From: Sharpea porci
GTDB taxonomy: Bacteria; Bacillota_I; Bacilli_A; Erysipelotrichales; Coprobacillaceae
Direction of reading: 5' to 3'
DNA length: 64,000 nt
NCBI RefSeq assembly: GCF_009695655.1
Contig: NZ_VUNM01000001.1
Location: 180,664-244,663 of the forward strand
Position 1 is the first letter of the stretch. Each line of letters begins with the position of its first letter. Below are positions 10,704 through 19,000 of this stretch, in pieces. The position numbers and the translations under genes are program-made. The notes beneath the pieces were generated by a model. It did no database searches and was not told the origin of the DNA. It saw nothing but the letters and a program-made list of their open reading frames with translations.

Positions 10704-11273
10704 CTAATTTGAACTATCTTCAGTCTTATAATTTTCAGGAGAATCCTGATCTTGTTTTGTCGATGAGTCATTCTCATGAGAATTGACTTCTTTTGGTTGT
10801 TCTGTTTTAGGTTTTACAGGTTGAGATGTTTGTTGTTTATTTGTGTTTGTATTTTGTTTTGAATGATGTGTTTGTGTTGTTGTATTATTCGTTTTTTTAT
10901 TTGTAGTATTTTGTTTTGGTTTAGTTGTTGTTACGTTATTATTATTTGTATTCTTTGTTTGTTGAGGTTTTGTTGTTATAGTTTTCTTAGGTTCTTCTGT
11001 ACTTGTTTTTGGAGGTTGTGCCTGGTTATTTGTTTGTGTAGATTCTTGGGATGGTTGTTCTACAGTAGGTGTAGTTTGTGTAGCAGGCTGTGTTTCTTCT
11101 TTCTTTCTTGCTTTCTTCTTAACCTTTTGTGCTTCAGCAATCTTCATGGCTTCTTTTGAAGCTTTAGATGTTGATTTTTTATTGTAGAAGACAAGACCAA
11201 CGATACAAAGAACCAGTATCAAACATACAGCAAGTGTTATTATATTCTTTTTTCTATTATTTTCATTAAACAT
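10704..11273 (-). CDS. single-pass membrane protein with Thr/Asn/Lys/Gln-rich low-complexity tail
   Basis: The 189-residue protein has a short cytoplasmic N-terminus (MFNENNRKKN), one membrane helix (about residues 10-30) and then a tail made almost only of T, N, K, Q, P and S with no predicted fold. The positive residues before the helix suggest an N-in orientation with the tail outside. The start is supported by GAGGAG seven bases upstream. It has its own promoter and terminators on both sides, so it is monocistronic. Such tails occur in wall-spanning linkers, but there is no enzyme domain or sortase motif here. Function unknown. Low-complexity content makes length variation between strains likely. 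Confidence 0.7.
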   Translation of the reverse strand: MFNENNRKKNIITLAVCLILVLCIVGLVFYNKKSTSKASKEAMKIAEAQKVKKKARKKEETQPATQTTPTVEQPSQESTQTNNQAQPPKTSTEEPKKTITTKPQQTKNTNNNNVTTTKPKQNTTNKKTNNTTTQTHHSKQNTNTNKQQTSQPVKPKTEQPKEVNSHENDSSTKQDQDSPENYKTEDSSN

Positions 11274-11304
11274 AAGTCCCTCTCCTCAATAAGTCTTCTC
11301 ATTT

Positions 11305-11333
11305 ATTATACAATATACATATATTAAGAGAAA
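11305..11333 (-). promoter_or_regulatory. candidate promoter of the low-complexity membrane protein
   Basis: A minus-strand TATAAT (11305-11310) lies about 30 bp before the start codon and just downstream of the terminator that closes the cps control operon. A good -35 box is not evident, so only the -10 is supported. Confidence 0.4.
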
Positions 11334-11366
11334 AGGGTATCTTTACAGAATGTAGAGATACCCTTT
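11331..11366 (-). terminator. strong terminator of the cps control operon
   Basis: AAAAGGGTATCT and AGATACCCTTTT arms form a long stem 11 bp after the stop of the last gene of the operon. The T-rich 3' arm makes it work in either direction. Confidence 0.75.
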
Positions 11367-11377
11367 TCATGAATTTG

Positions 11378-12352
11378 TTATTTTAAATACCCTAGTGCTT
11401 TCATTTTCTCATTGATCTGCTTGGCTAATAAGTCATTGAATGACTTATTGCCTGTAAAGAGATCTTGGTTGAGTAATGATGTTGGTATCTTTTGTTGTTT
11501 GATATCTGTTGTATCTTGTTTTGTAGGTTGTATACCTGCATCCTTAAGACCACTTGTAAGAAGATATGTTCTAAAGTCTAGATAATGATCTTTGAATTCT
11601 TCTTTTAATACATCATTCATATCGTCAACGATTTCATAATGTCTTTTACTTGTAAGAGATACAACAACATATTTATTGATATTGTATTTCTTTACAATAG
11701 CATTAATATTGTTGATTGTTTTAAAGATTGATCCTTTATAATAGGGATCATTTTGACCAACAAAGAAGACATAAGTATCATTAGCATTAAATTCAACTTT
11801 CTGTCCTTCAACTTGTGTAAGTTTAGTGATGGCTGTTTCTTTACCAGCATTGTTTCTCGAAAAGTAGAGTTTCTTGTCTTGTTGGTTATAAGAGAGCTGA
11901 CCTTCTATGCCACCAATTGTGACATTGTCGAAGTTCGTGCCCTTGCCATGTAAAGCGTCAAGTGATTCTCCTTGTTGGTTATAGAGCGTTATAGCGACTG
12001 GTGATACGGAAGATGGAATAGTAATATTGTTGACATAGACATTAAGGGCATTTGCTCTGATTGCTACATCAGTTGATGTATCACTAACACCACCAAACTG
12101 TGTAACATTTGCATTAGCATCATTAGATAATGCATCAATGAAATTGACTTGTCCATTGACAAATCCATCTCCAATAGCAATGATATTATTCTTCTTTGTG
12201 TTTTCAGGCTTTGTTTCTGTTGGTGTTGTTACTTCTTCTTTGCTTAGCGACTCCGCATTCATCTTTTCAGTGTAATGATTGTAGCCAAGAAGGCCTACAA
12301 TCATAGCGACTATAACAACAACAGATATTTTAAAACCAATATTCTTAAGCAT
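11378..12352 (-). CDS. membrane-anchored SGNH-hydrolase-like protein of the cps control operon
   Basis: The 324-residue protein has an N-terminal membrane helix (about 8-26) and an extracellular domain with an SGNH/GDSL layout: IIAIGDGFVNG at the expected block I and FFVGQND at block III. In active SGNH esterases block I reads GDS; here the serine position is glycine, so either another residue serves or the protein is a binding or scaffold version. Its start overlaps the stop of the tyrosine kinase by one base (TAATG), so it is translationally coupled and is the last gene before a strong terminator. A role in acetylating, de-acetylating or sensing the exported glycan is an inference from position. 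The fold assignment is moderate. Confidence 0.65.
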   Translation of the reverse strand: MLKNIGFKISVVVIVAMIVGLLGYNHYTEKMNAESLSKEEVTTPTETKPENTKKNNIIAIGDGFVNGQVNFIDALSNDANANVTQFGGVSDTSTDVAIRANALNVYVNNITIPSSVSPVAITLYNQQGESLDALHGKGTNFDNVTIGGIEGQLSYNQQDKKLYFSRNNAGKETAITKLTQVEGQKVEFNANDTYVFFVGQNDPYYKGSIFKTINNINAIVKKYNINKYVVVSLTSKRHYEIVDDMNDVLKEEFKDHYLDFRTYLLTSGLKDAGIQPTKQDTTDIKQQKIPTSLLNQDLFTGNKSFNDLLAKQINEKMKALGYLK

Positions 12353-13074
12353 TAGTAATAATAGTAATATGCTGAGGCATCATGCATTTCAGCTTTAGTC
12401 AATACGGAGCCAAGTATATTAACCTGATTTCTCTTCAACATTTCTACTGCTGCAGTAGCATCTTTTCTATTCGTATCCTGAGCAGATACGACAAAGATTG
12501 TACCATCAACAGCATTACCTACAGGAACAGGATCTGATGTCTGAAGAACAGGAGAACAGTCAACGATAATGAAATCAAAATGTTTCTTTAATTCCCTCAT
12601 ATAATCCGCAAAGCTCTTAGAACCTAATACTTCAGTAGGATTAGGTACCTGTGTACCTGATGTAAGTACATAGAGGTTACCTGCAAAGCTTTCATGTTCC
12701 ATAACTTTAAAGAATTTTGAATCATACATATGTGTTTTACCAAATTCTCTAACAGCGTCTGTTAGACCTTCATCGTTTGGTAAGTTCATATATTTATGTA
12801 ATGTTCTTTTTCTTAAGTCTGCATCGATAATAAGAACTTTCTTATATTTAGCTGCAAAGATATAAGATAGATTCATTGAAACTGTTGATTTCGCTTCACC
12901 AGCTTGTGTAGATGTAACTGATACTGATGTGATTTCCTGGTCTGTACCAGAGTATTCGATATTTGTTCTAATATGTCTGAACACTTCTGCATAGTCAAAT
13001 TGCTGATGTTCGCTAGATTTATCGAGAATGCTATAAGTATGACCAATATGTGTTCTTTTCTTTCTCTTAGCCAT
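12352..13074 (-). CDS. cpsD: CpsD/EpsB-type bacterial tyrosine kinase
   Basis: The 240-residue cytoplasmic BY-kinase controls capsule or exopolysaccharide chain length by cycling autophosphorylation with its membrane activator CpsC. Visible motifs: Walker A region TQAGEAKSTVSMNL (about residues 54-67), Walker A' VLIIDADLRKRTLH, Walker B FIIVDCSPV, and a C-terminal cluster of five tyrosines (YYYYY) as the phosphorylation tail. The usual Walker A is GEGKS/T; here the second glycine is alanine, unusual but not necessarily inactivating. CpsC lies two genes upstream and the matching phosphatase CpsB immediately upstream with a 5-bp gap, an operon order of LCP-CpsC-CpsB-CpsD rather than the streptococcal LCP-B-C-D. 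Confidence 0.93.
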   Translation of the reverse strand: MAKRKKRTHIGHTYSILDKSSEHQQFDYAEVFRHIRTNIEYSGTDQEITSVSVTSTQAGEAKSTVSMNLSYIFAAKYKKVLIIDADLRKRTLHKYMNLPNDEGLTDAVREFGKTHMYDSKFFKVMEHESFAGNLYVLTSGTQVPNPTEVLGSKSFADYMRELKKHFDFIIVDCSPVLQTSDPVPVGNAVDGTIFVVSAQDTNRKDATAAVEMLKRNQVNILGSVLTKAEMHDASAYYYYY

Positions 13075-13079
13075 TATGT

Positions 13080-13868
13080 CTACCTCCCAAATAGTTTCTT
13101 AAAGAAGCCAACTTTTTTTACTTGTGTCCTTACAATAGGTTCATTATGTAGAATATGAAGTGGATTATCATGCATGAGAATATGTGCTGTATCTTCACCA
13201 TATTTCTTGCTTATAAATGCATATGCATCGACAAGTGTAGCAGGAGAACGTCTTCCTTCACTCTTATGTGTATCACTCGCTACTAACATAGCTAGATTGT
13301 TCTCAATTAATGCCTCTGCATTCTTGAGAACTGTTGAACCATGTGTACCAATGAGACTGGATGCATTGACTTGAATGAAATAACCCATATCTACCCATTC
13401 ACTTACACGATCAATATCAATACCCTTTTTGAAGTAACGTTCAACATGTGCTACTACAGGTGTATAGCCATGTGATTTAAATGAATATAGGTATTCTTCT
13501 ACTTCATCTTCGTCATCGGGTAGATTTCTTCTGACATCGAATTCACATAATGCATATTTAGTATTTTCATATGGAATGAAATAACCACTTCGAATAGAAG
13601 TTGGTGCATCATGATTCAGGAAAAGTTCACTTCCTTCATGAACTTCAATACCTACTTGACTTGCTTCTTTCTTTAGTTCGTTGATACGTTCTTTAAAGTG
13701 TTGGATATCTTTTTCAAAATGTGTTCCACTAATAACATGAGGTGTAGCAGCAATGACTCTTACACCAACTTTAGATGCATTCTGTAAAGCTGCTCTGGCT
13801 TCATCTAGATCCCTAATACCATCATCAATACCCCATGCATAGTGTCCATGAATATCTACAAATTCCAT
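13080..13868 (-). CDS. cpsB: CpsB-type PHP tyrosine phosphatase
   Basis: The 262-residue manganese-dependent phosphatase of the PHP fold removes phosphate from CpsD. Metal ligands are visible in DIHGHYAWGIDDG at the N-terminus, ATPHVISG, EGSELFL, VVAHVERY and ASDTHKSEGRR, all in the expected order. It is of normal length for the family. Its start overlaps the stop of cpsC at 13868, so the two are coupled, and cpsD follows after 5 bp. No signal peptide: it acts in the cytoplasm. Confidence 0.94.
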   Translation of the reverse strand: MEFVDIHGHYAWGIDDGIRDLDEARAALQNASKVGVRVIAATPHVISGTHFEKDIQHFKERINELKKEASQVGIEVHEGSELFLNHDAPTSIRSGYFIPYENTKYALCEFDVRRNLPDDEDEVEEYLYSFKSHGYTPVVAHVERYFKKGIDIDRVSEWVDMGYFIQVNASSLIGTHGSTVLKNAEALIENNLAMLVASDTHKSEGRRSPATLVDAYAFISKKYGEDTAHILMHDNPLHILHNEPIVRTQVKKVGFFKKLFGR

Positions 13869-14569
13869 TACTTATTCTCAATAAATGGTACAGCACCTAA
13901 GTTAGGGATACCAAGATACTGTTCAGCTTCATCTTTATTATGGATTCTTGTATCCATAAGCATTCTAATAATCACAAATGCAATCGATAATACAGCACCA
14001 GCAAATGCACCCATAGCTAAGTTATTAGGTAATGATGGTGATACTGGTGAAGTCGCAATCTTAGAGTTATCAATTATAGTAATGTTTGTAACATTTAAGT
14101 TTTCTCTTACTTCATCTCTAAATGTCTTTGTGACTTGATCAACAATTCTCTTTGATAATGCAGGATCAGTAGTAGTTGAAGTTATTGAAATAACCTGAGT
14201 GTTCGTTTCATTGCTGACTGAAAGAGCTTTTGATACTTCTTCTTGATCTAATTTTAATTCATTAGCAGCTTTTTCAGTTATATTGTTACCTTTGATCATT
14301 TCAACATAGTTGTTTACTAATAAGTTATTAGCTGTAACCTGACTATAATCAGAAACACCTGTAGAAGAATCAGGTTTTAAATACAAACGTACAGTAGATT
14401 CATATTTCTTTGGTATAAAGAATACTGTTACTACACCTGCAACAAGAGCAATTAAAAGTGTTGTAAGAATAATAGATCTAATATGTGTTTTGAGCTGTTT
14501 AAAGACTTCCATTAAATCAATGGTAGTTTCTTCTTCTTTGTTTGTTTCAGTTACAAAAGTATTATCCAT
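13868..14569 (-). CDS. cpsC: CpsC/Wzz-type chain-length determinant and kinase activator
   Basis: The 233-residue membrane protein has a short cytoplasmic N-terminus, a first membrane helix (about residues 36-55), an extracellular Wzz domain and a second helix (about 180-200) preceded by the proline-rich motif SPVSPSLPNN. A cytoplasmic tail (YLGIPNLGAVPF) would contact CpsD. It sets polymer length and activates the BY-kinase. It starts 15 bp after the LCP gene and overlaps cpsB. Confidence 0.93.
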   Translation of the reverse strand: MDNTFVTETNKEEETTIDLMEVFKQLKTHIRSIILTTLLIALVAGVVTVFFIPKKYESTVRLYLKPDSSTGVSDYSQVTANNLLVNNYVEMIKGNNITEKAANELKLDQEEVSKALSVSNETNTQVISITSTTTDPALSKRIVDQVTKTFRDEVRENLNVTNITIIDNSKIATSPVSPSLPNNLAMGAFAGAVLSIAFVIIRMLMDTRIHNKDEAEQYLGIPNLGAVPFIENK

Positions 14570-14583
14570 AGAGTTCCTTCCTA

Positions 14584-16038
14584 TTAATTCAATGTGTCAT
14601 TAGATAAGACATCTTTGATATATTGTTTATTTTGTTTAACGCTATCTTCATTAGGAATTGTATAGTAAAGCTTTGTATTAGGCATCATATAACCACCTGT
14701 CATCATTTTACCTGTTCCCTGCATAATGCGACTAGAGAAGTTCCAAGATGCATTTGTGTTAAGCTGTTCATTAGCTAATTCTTTCATCTTGTCGGCTGGC
14801 ATATTTGTAGTGAATGAATCACCTGCTGCATCAAGAATCTTCGTGTAGTTCGTTAATAGTGTTGGAGATAACATTTTCTTGATGATAGCTGTAAGAACAT
14901 CTTGTTGGTTCTGCACACGGTGATAATCACCAGATTCATAACCATAACGTTCTCTTGCGAAAGCTAACGCAGTTGCACCATCCATATGGTTAACACCTTC
15001 ATGAAGTTCTCTACCATGTAATAATTTAATGTCTTTATCACTATAAACATCAATACCCCCAATTGCATCAACAAGCTCAGTTAATGTAGTAAAGTTTAAT
15101 CTAGCATAATAATCAATATCAATATCCATGAAATTTTCTACTGTCTTAACTGTGTTTTCAACACCAAATAATCCAGAATGCGTTAATTTATCTTCTTTAC
15201 CTGAATTAGCTAATGGTACATAGTAGTCTCTTGGAATAGATGTCATCAGAATATTGTGGGTATTTGTATTAACAGTAACAATCATATTGACATCACTTCT
15301 AGAAACTGTTGATGCAGTACCATATGCATCAATACCAGAAATATAAACAATAAATGTACCTGCAGCATTAGTACTCTTTGTTTGTGGCTTAACATTCTGT
15401 GTCAATGTATATTTCCAAATGACTTTTGTATCTTTAGAGAAGTTACTATCATATTCAGCTAGTGCTGTTCTATATGCTTCATTCAGTAAAATACATTCTA
15501 CTGAATGACTAACTAATCCTTCAGCAACTGCTTGATAGTTTAAGTATTCAGTAGGACTTAATGTGACTTTTTTAGCAATCTCTTTTAGTACATAGTTTTG
15601 GTTTGTAGTGTCAACATTTGGTTGTACACCAATACTTCTACCATTGAGATCACTTAACTTTTTATATGAACTGTTCTTAAGAACAATAACTGAATAAGTA
15701 ATCTCTTCTTTATTATCTCCAAACATTTCATCAATACTCTTATTACCTTTACTAACAGCAAAACTGCCAACAACCATTAGTAAAGATAATACCAAGGATA
15801 CAATCTTACCAACTAAGTATCTTGTCTTACCTTTCTTGTCATGATGATGTCTATGTTTATATGGCTGTAGCCATACATACATTCCTAGTTCTAAAGCAAC
15901 TAATACTAATCCAACAATGATTAAATACTTCATTGGGACTAATCCTAATCTTACAACCATAATCATCAATACAATTGATGTAATTGCCTGTAAGATTAAG
16001 AAATTACGTCTTCTTAAAATCTTCTTTAACATTTTCAT
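14584..16038 (-). CDS. LytR-CpsA-Psr ligase with an extra N-terminal substrate-binding-like domain
   Basis: LCP enzymes move a lipid-linked glycan onto peptidoglycan or wall polymer. The 484-residue protein has three N-terminal membrane helices (to about residue 105) and then a domain that begins ITYSVIVLKNSSYKKLSDLNGRS and looks like half of a periplasmic binding protein. The LCP catalytic domain spans about 225-470 with SIPRDYYVPL, THSGLFGVENTV and AFARERYGYESGDYHRVQNQQ, the arginines and aspartates that hold the pyrophosphate. The extra domain matches the CpsA_N-plus-binding-domain layout of some low-GC LCP proteins. The start has GGAG upstream (AAAGGAGCGTGA). It heads the operon LCP-cpsC-cpsB-cpsD-SGNH. 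Confidence 0.92.
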   Translation of the reverse strand: MKMLKKILRRRNFLILQAITSIVLMIMVVRLGLVPMKYLIIVGLVLVALELGMYVWLQPYKHRHHHDKKGKTRYLVGKIVSLVLSLLMVVGSFAVSKGNKSIDEMFGDNKEEITYSVIVLKNSSYKKLSDLNGRSIGVQPNVDTTNQNYVLKEIAKKVTLSPTEYLNYQAVAEGLVSHSVECILLNEAYRTALAEYDSNFSKDTKVIWKYTLTQNVKPQTKSTNAAGTFIVYISGIDAYGTASTVSRSDVNMIVTVNTNTHNILMTSIPRDYYVPLANSGKEDKLTHSGLFGVENTVKTVENFMDIDIDYYARLNFTTLTELVDAIGGIDVYSDKDIKLLHGRELHEGVNHMDGATALAFARERYGYESGDYHRVQNQQDVLTAIIKKMLSPTLLTNYTKILDAAGDSFTTNMPADKMKELANEQLNTNASWNFSSRIMQGTGKMMTGGYMMPNTKLYYTIPNEDSVKQNKQYIKDVLSNDTLN

Positions 16039-16066
16039 TCACGCTCCTTTAATAACTGAAAGAACT

Positions 16067-16095
16067 AGAAAAATGGTAAACAACTATTGCTTACC
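16067..16095 (-). promoter_or_regulatory. leader hairpin with U tract (possible attenuator)
   Basis: In the 5' leader of the LCP operon GGTAA-g-CAA pairs with TTG-t-TTACC around TAG, followed on the minus strand by CATTTTTCT. This is a terminator-like structure about 37 nt before the start codon. It could attenuate the operon, or be the leftover terminator of an upstream unit. Confidence 0.45.
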
Positions 16096-16154
16096 ATTAA
16101 GATAAATATTATTTGATTTCCCCAAAATAAATTAACATTCTAATTTCTCCCAAT

Positions 16155-16206
16155 ATACAAATATTTGTATCCACGCTATTATACAAATGTACGTTGAAAG
16201 ATTATC
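16155..16206 (-). promoter_or_regulatory. promoter and palindromic operator of the LCP-cps operon
   Basis: A minus-strand TATAAT (16178-16183) with a weak GATAAT 17 bp upstream is a candidate promoter. About 8 bp downstream, where transcription should begin, lies the perfect 16-bp palindrome ATACAAATATTTGTAT (16155-16170). A half-site (ATACAAATGTAC) overlaps the -10 box itself. This arrangement suits a dimeric repressor. Confidence 0.5.
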
Positions 16207-16353
16207 ATATTTATTAGATGTATTCAATAGAAATTGAAATAAGTAACATAAAACCAATGAAGATAGGGATCAGATACTCGGCTTTTAGAGGATTGCCCGG
16301 GATTTCTTTTTTCGAAGAACTCTATGAAACCTTCTTTGCCATAGTAATAATCT
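16204..16353. repeat. 150-bp direct repeat, left copy (long target duplication)
   Basis: Base-for-base identical to 18385-18534 and placed directly outside the left end of the IS1634-type element. It holds the 3' part of the decayed nucleotidyltransferase gene. IS1634-type elements are known to make target duplications that are long and variable in length. Confidence 0.9.
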
Positions 16354-16375
16354 CGGGCATTTTACAGTTTGGACG

Positions 16376-16405
16376 GAGCAGAATTCAAATTCTGCTCTTT
16401 TTTTC
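16376..16405 (+). terminator. terminator inside the left end of the IS
   Basis: GAGCAGAATT and AATTCTGCTC form a 10-bp stem followed by eight T on the + strand, upstream of the transposase promoter. It would block read-through from outside into the transposase gene, a known self-restraint device of IS elements. Confidence 0.75.
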
Positions 16406-16488
16406 ATGACTTTTTTGTCAAATTTTGTGTATTTTAGTATCGTAATATTCCGTAATGTATGATATAATGGCTCTATGGAGGTATTCCC

Positions 16489-18309
16489 ATGGCAAAGCGC
16501 ATCAAAAGTTCAAAGTCAAAGCATTCAGAATCGTTCTACGTCATCGACGACTACTACAACCCTGAAACAAAGAAAAAGACGACCTTCGTCGTCGAGAGGC
16601 TGGGCAGCCTGGCATCGCTGATGGAGAAGTACGGCACCGACTCGCGTGACGAGGTGGTGCGACAGCTCAGGGACCATGTCGAGAGCCTGAGAAAGAAGGA
16701 CCGGGAGGACAAGGCTGTCGTTGAGCTGTCGCTCAGTCCCGAGCACCTGATTAGCAGGGACTCGAAACGCGTCTTCAATATCGGCTATCTCTACATCAGG
16801 AACATCCTCTGCTCTCTTGGCATCAGGGACATCTGCAGTGCCATCGCCAGAGAGCACAGGTTCAGGTACGACCTTGCAGCCATCATTAGCGACCTGGTTG
16901 CCGCAAGGGTCATCTGCCCGTCATCGAAGAAGTCCACATACGAGACGGCCGCAAAATTCCTTGATGCGCCTGACTATTCCCTGGCGGACGTCTACCGCTC
17001 ACTGAGCGTCCTTTCCGAGAACAGGTACCTCATCGAAAGGGAGCTCTACCGGAACAGTGCCGCTCTCTTCGAGAAGAACACTTCGGTCCTCTATTACGAC
17101 TGCACCAACTTCTACTTCGAGATTGAGGAGGAGGATGGCTTCAGGATGTACGGGAAATGCAAGGAAAACCGCCCCAGCCCCATCGTCCAGTACGGGCTCT
17201 TCATGGACTCGGACGGCATCCCCCTGGCTGACTACATCTTTCCCGGTAACCAGAACGAGCAGAAGTCCCTGAGGGAGCTCGAGGCAAGGGTGGAGAAGGA
17301 CTTCGAGGTGTCAAGGTTCATCGTCTGTGCGGATGCCGGCCTCAACGGATGGGAGAACAAGGTCTACAATGACATGAAGAGGAACGGCGCCTACATCGTT
17401 ACCCAGCCAATCAGGAAAATGGCAAAGACGATGAAGGAATGGGCCATCTCCCCTGACGGATGGGAGCTCGAGGGCCATCCAGGCACCTTCAGCCTGAATG
17501 ACCTGGAAGGCAAGGAGTTCATTGAAGTCAGCGGCGAGAAAAGAAGAATAAGGGACCTGGTCTTCTTCAAGCACAGATGGGAGAAGCGCACCAGGAAATC
17601 AGAGTCATCAGGCGGCACGTATACCCTTGAGGAAAACTACATCGTCACCTACTCAAGGAAGTTCGCTGACTATCAGAACCACATCAGGGAAAAGAAGCTG
17701 GAAAGAGCCCGTAAGCTTCTCAGCAATCCCGGAAAGCTGACGAAGACGAACCAGCGCGACCCGCGCTACTACATCACGGAAATGTCCGTGACGGGTGACG
17801 GCGAGGTTGCCAGCGAGAAGCTGTATGAAATCGACGAGAACAAGATTGCCGAAGAAAAGAAATATGACGGCTTCTATGCGGTGACGACAGATCTGGAGGA
17901 CAGTGACCTGTCACTGATCATAAGGGCCAACAAGCAGCGATGGGAGATCGAGGAAAGCTTCCAGATAATGAAGAGCGAGCTGAAGACAAGACCGATGTAT
18001 GTCTCAAGGGAGGACTCCATTAACGGACATCTTCTCACCTGCTTCATGGCGCTCATGGTCTACCGCCTTCTAGAGAAGAAATATCTGAACGAGAAATACA
18101 CATGCGACGAAGTGTTCAGCACGCTTCGTGACCTCAACATCACATACCTGAATGGAACGAACTACATTCCATCATTCACCCGGACGGAAGTTGTTGATGC
18201 GCTGGCCGAGACATTCGGATTCCAGCCATCAAGGGAGATCATTACACAGAAGTATCTGAAAAAATTTCAGCGGGTCGTCAACTCCAAGAAAAGTACGAAG
18301 CTGAAATAA
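16489..18309 (+). CDS. IS1634-family transposase
   Basis: The 606-residue DDE transposase of the IS4-like superfamily has its first Asp in LYYDCTNFYFE (about residue 203), GKCKENRPSPIVQYGLF after it, the second Asp in CADAGLNGWEN (about 280) and the Glu in RWEIEESFQIMK (about 483). The N-terminus is a basic DNA-binding region and the C-terminus a short basic tail. A TATAAT box and GGAGG ribosome site precede the ATG. The gene appears complete. Codons ending in C and G dominate, unlike every neighbouring gene, which marks it as foreign. Its direction is opposite to the polysaccharide genes around it. Confidence 0.93.
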   Translation: MAKRIKSSKSKHSESFYVIDDYYNPETKKKTTFVVERLGSLASLMEKYGTDSRDEVVRQLRDHVESLRKKDREDKAVVELSLSPEHLISRDSKRVFNIGYLYIRNILCSLGIRDICSAIAREHRFRYDLAAIISDLVAARVICPSSKKSTYETAAKFLDAPDYSLADVYRSLSVLSENRYLIERELYRNSAALFEKNTSVLYYDCTNFYFEIEEEDGFRMYGKCKENRPSPIVQYGLFMDSDGIPLADYIFPGNQNEQKSLRELEARVEKDFEVSRFIVCADAGLNGWENKVYNDMKRNGAYIVTQPIRKMAKTMKEWAISPDGWELEGHPGTFSLNDLEGKEFIEVSGEKRRIRDLVFFKHRWEKRTRKSESSGGTYTLEENYIVTYSRKFADYQNHIREKKLERARKLLSNPGKLTKTNQRDPRYYITEMSVTGDGEVASEKLYEIDENKIAEEKKYDGFYAVTTDLEDSDLSLIIRANKQRWEIEESFQIMKSELKTRPMYVSREDSINGHLLTCFMALMVYRLLEKKYLNEKYTCDEVFSTLRDLNITYLNGTNYIPSFTRTEVVDALAETFGFQPSREIITQKYLKKFQRVVNSKKSTKLK

Positions 18310-18316
18310 CAAGCAA

Positions 18317-18357
18317 AAAGGCGAAAAGCATTGATTCTATCAATACATTTCGCCTTT
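18317..18357 (+). terminator. terminator of the transposase gene
   Basis: AAAGGCGAAA pairs with TTTCGCCTTT, and an inner TTGAT/ATCAA helix continues the stem. It starts 8 bp after the stop codon and ends inside the right end of the IS. Confidence 0.65.
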
Positions 18358-18384
18358 ATAAGTTTTCTAACTGTAAAACATGAG

Positions 18385-18534
18385 ATCATATTTATTAGAT
18401 GTATTCAATAGAAATTGAAATAAGTAACATAAAACCAATGAAGATAGGGATCAGATACTCGGCTTTTAGAGGATTGCCCGGGATTTCTTTTTTCGAAGAA
18501 CTCTATGAAACCTTCTTTGCCATAGTAATAATCT
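18385..18534. repeat. 150-bp direct repeat, right copy
   Basis: Identical to 16204-16353 and abutting the right end of the IS. Beyond its right edge the target gene continues without a break, which shows that this copy is in its original context. Confidence 0.9.
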
Positions 18535-18904
18535 GCATCGATAACGATAAATGGAGTATCAATCACATTTTTCTCTGCAAACACGGCCTGTCCAGTTCCC
18601 CACGGCTTTGTACAGCTTTCCAGAAGTTCTTCTGGAATATCATTGATATCATGGAAAGCGTATTCTACAGTTACATTGTGAGAAGAGCAAATAGTGGCAA
18701 TGCGATCACCGTTGACCTCTTTAAACTCCTTCTCAATATCCTTACGGATGAAAAATACCATATGATTGAAATCAGCTTCAATCGCATCATGGATTGAGAA
18801 GTCCATAATGATATGGTTCGCATCATCGACCGGCTTCAATTGTTTATTTCTAGTCCAAACCGACTACCGATTCGGAGCGCCATGATAAATAATGTTGTGT
18901 TCAA
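18385..18904 (-). pseudogene. sugar-nucleotide transferase-like gene, frameshifted and cut by the IS
   Basis: The remnant opens with NTTLFIMALRIGSRFG, the G-x-G-S-R-F/Y-G signature of nucleotidyltransferases. It shifts frame near 18845, then reads LKPVDDANHIIMDFSIHDA and PWGTGQAVFAEKNVIDTPFIVIDADYYYGKEGF, the family's usual middle. It then loses register again, and a KAEYLIPIFIG stretch in another frame resembles the family's late EYLIP motif. It has lost a middle section as well as being interrupted downstream by the IS. It was probably the last gene of the long polysaccharide operon. The natural substrate cannot be told. Confidence 0.7.
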
Positions 18905-19000
18905 AATCTCTCATTCCACACTTTTGAGCTTCTCAATTTACTCTCTCCAGAGATTTGTGTGATTATTAAAGCAGCGTAGGGAGCTCCATCCCTCAAAATA

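Larger units (their letters stand above)
16354..18384 (+). mobile_element. IS1634-family insertion sequence
   Basis: About 2.03 kb lie between the two 150-bp repeats. The ends share an inverted TTTTACAGTT a few bases inside each border. The element has a terminator just inside its left end, one transposase gene on the + strand and a terminator after it. Its GC content is plainly higher than that of the flanks, so it came from a more GC-rich host. The exact repeats imply a recent insertion. Confidence 0.88.

Noticed and set aside
16218..16409. A small + frame present in both 150-bp repeats as a possible IS-borne gene.
   Set aside because: It is the antisense of the nucleotidyltransferase remnant and is doubled only because of the target duplication.
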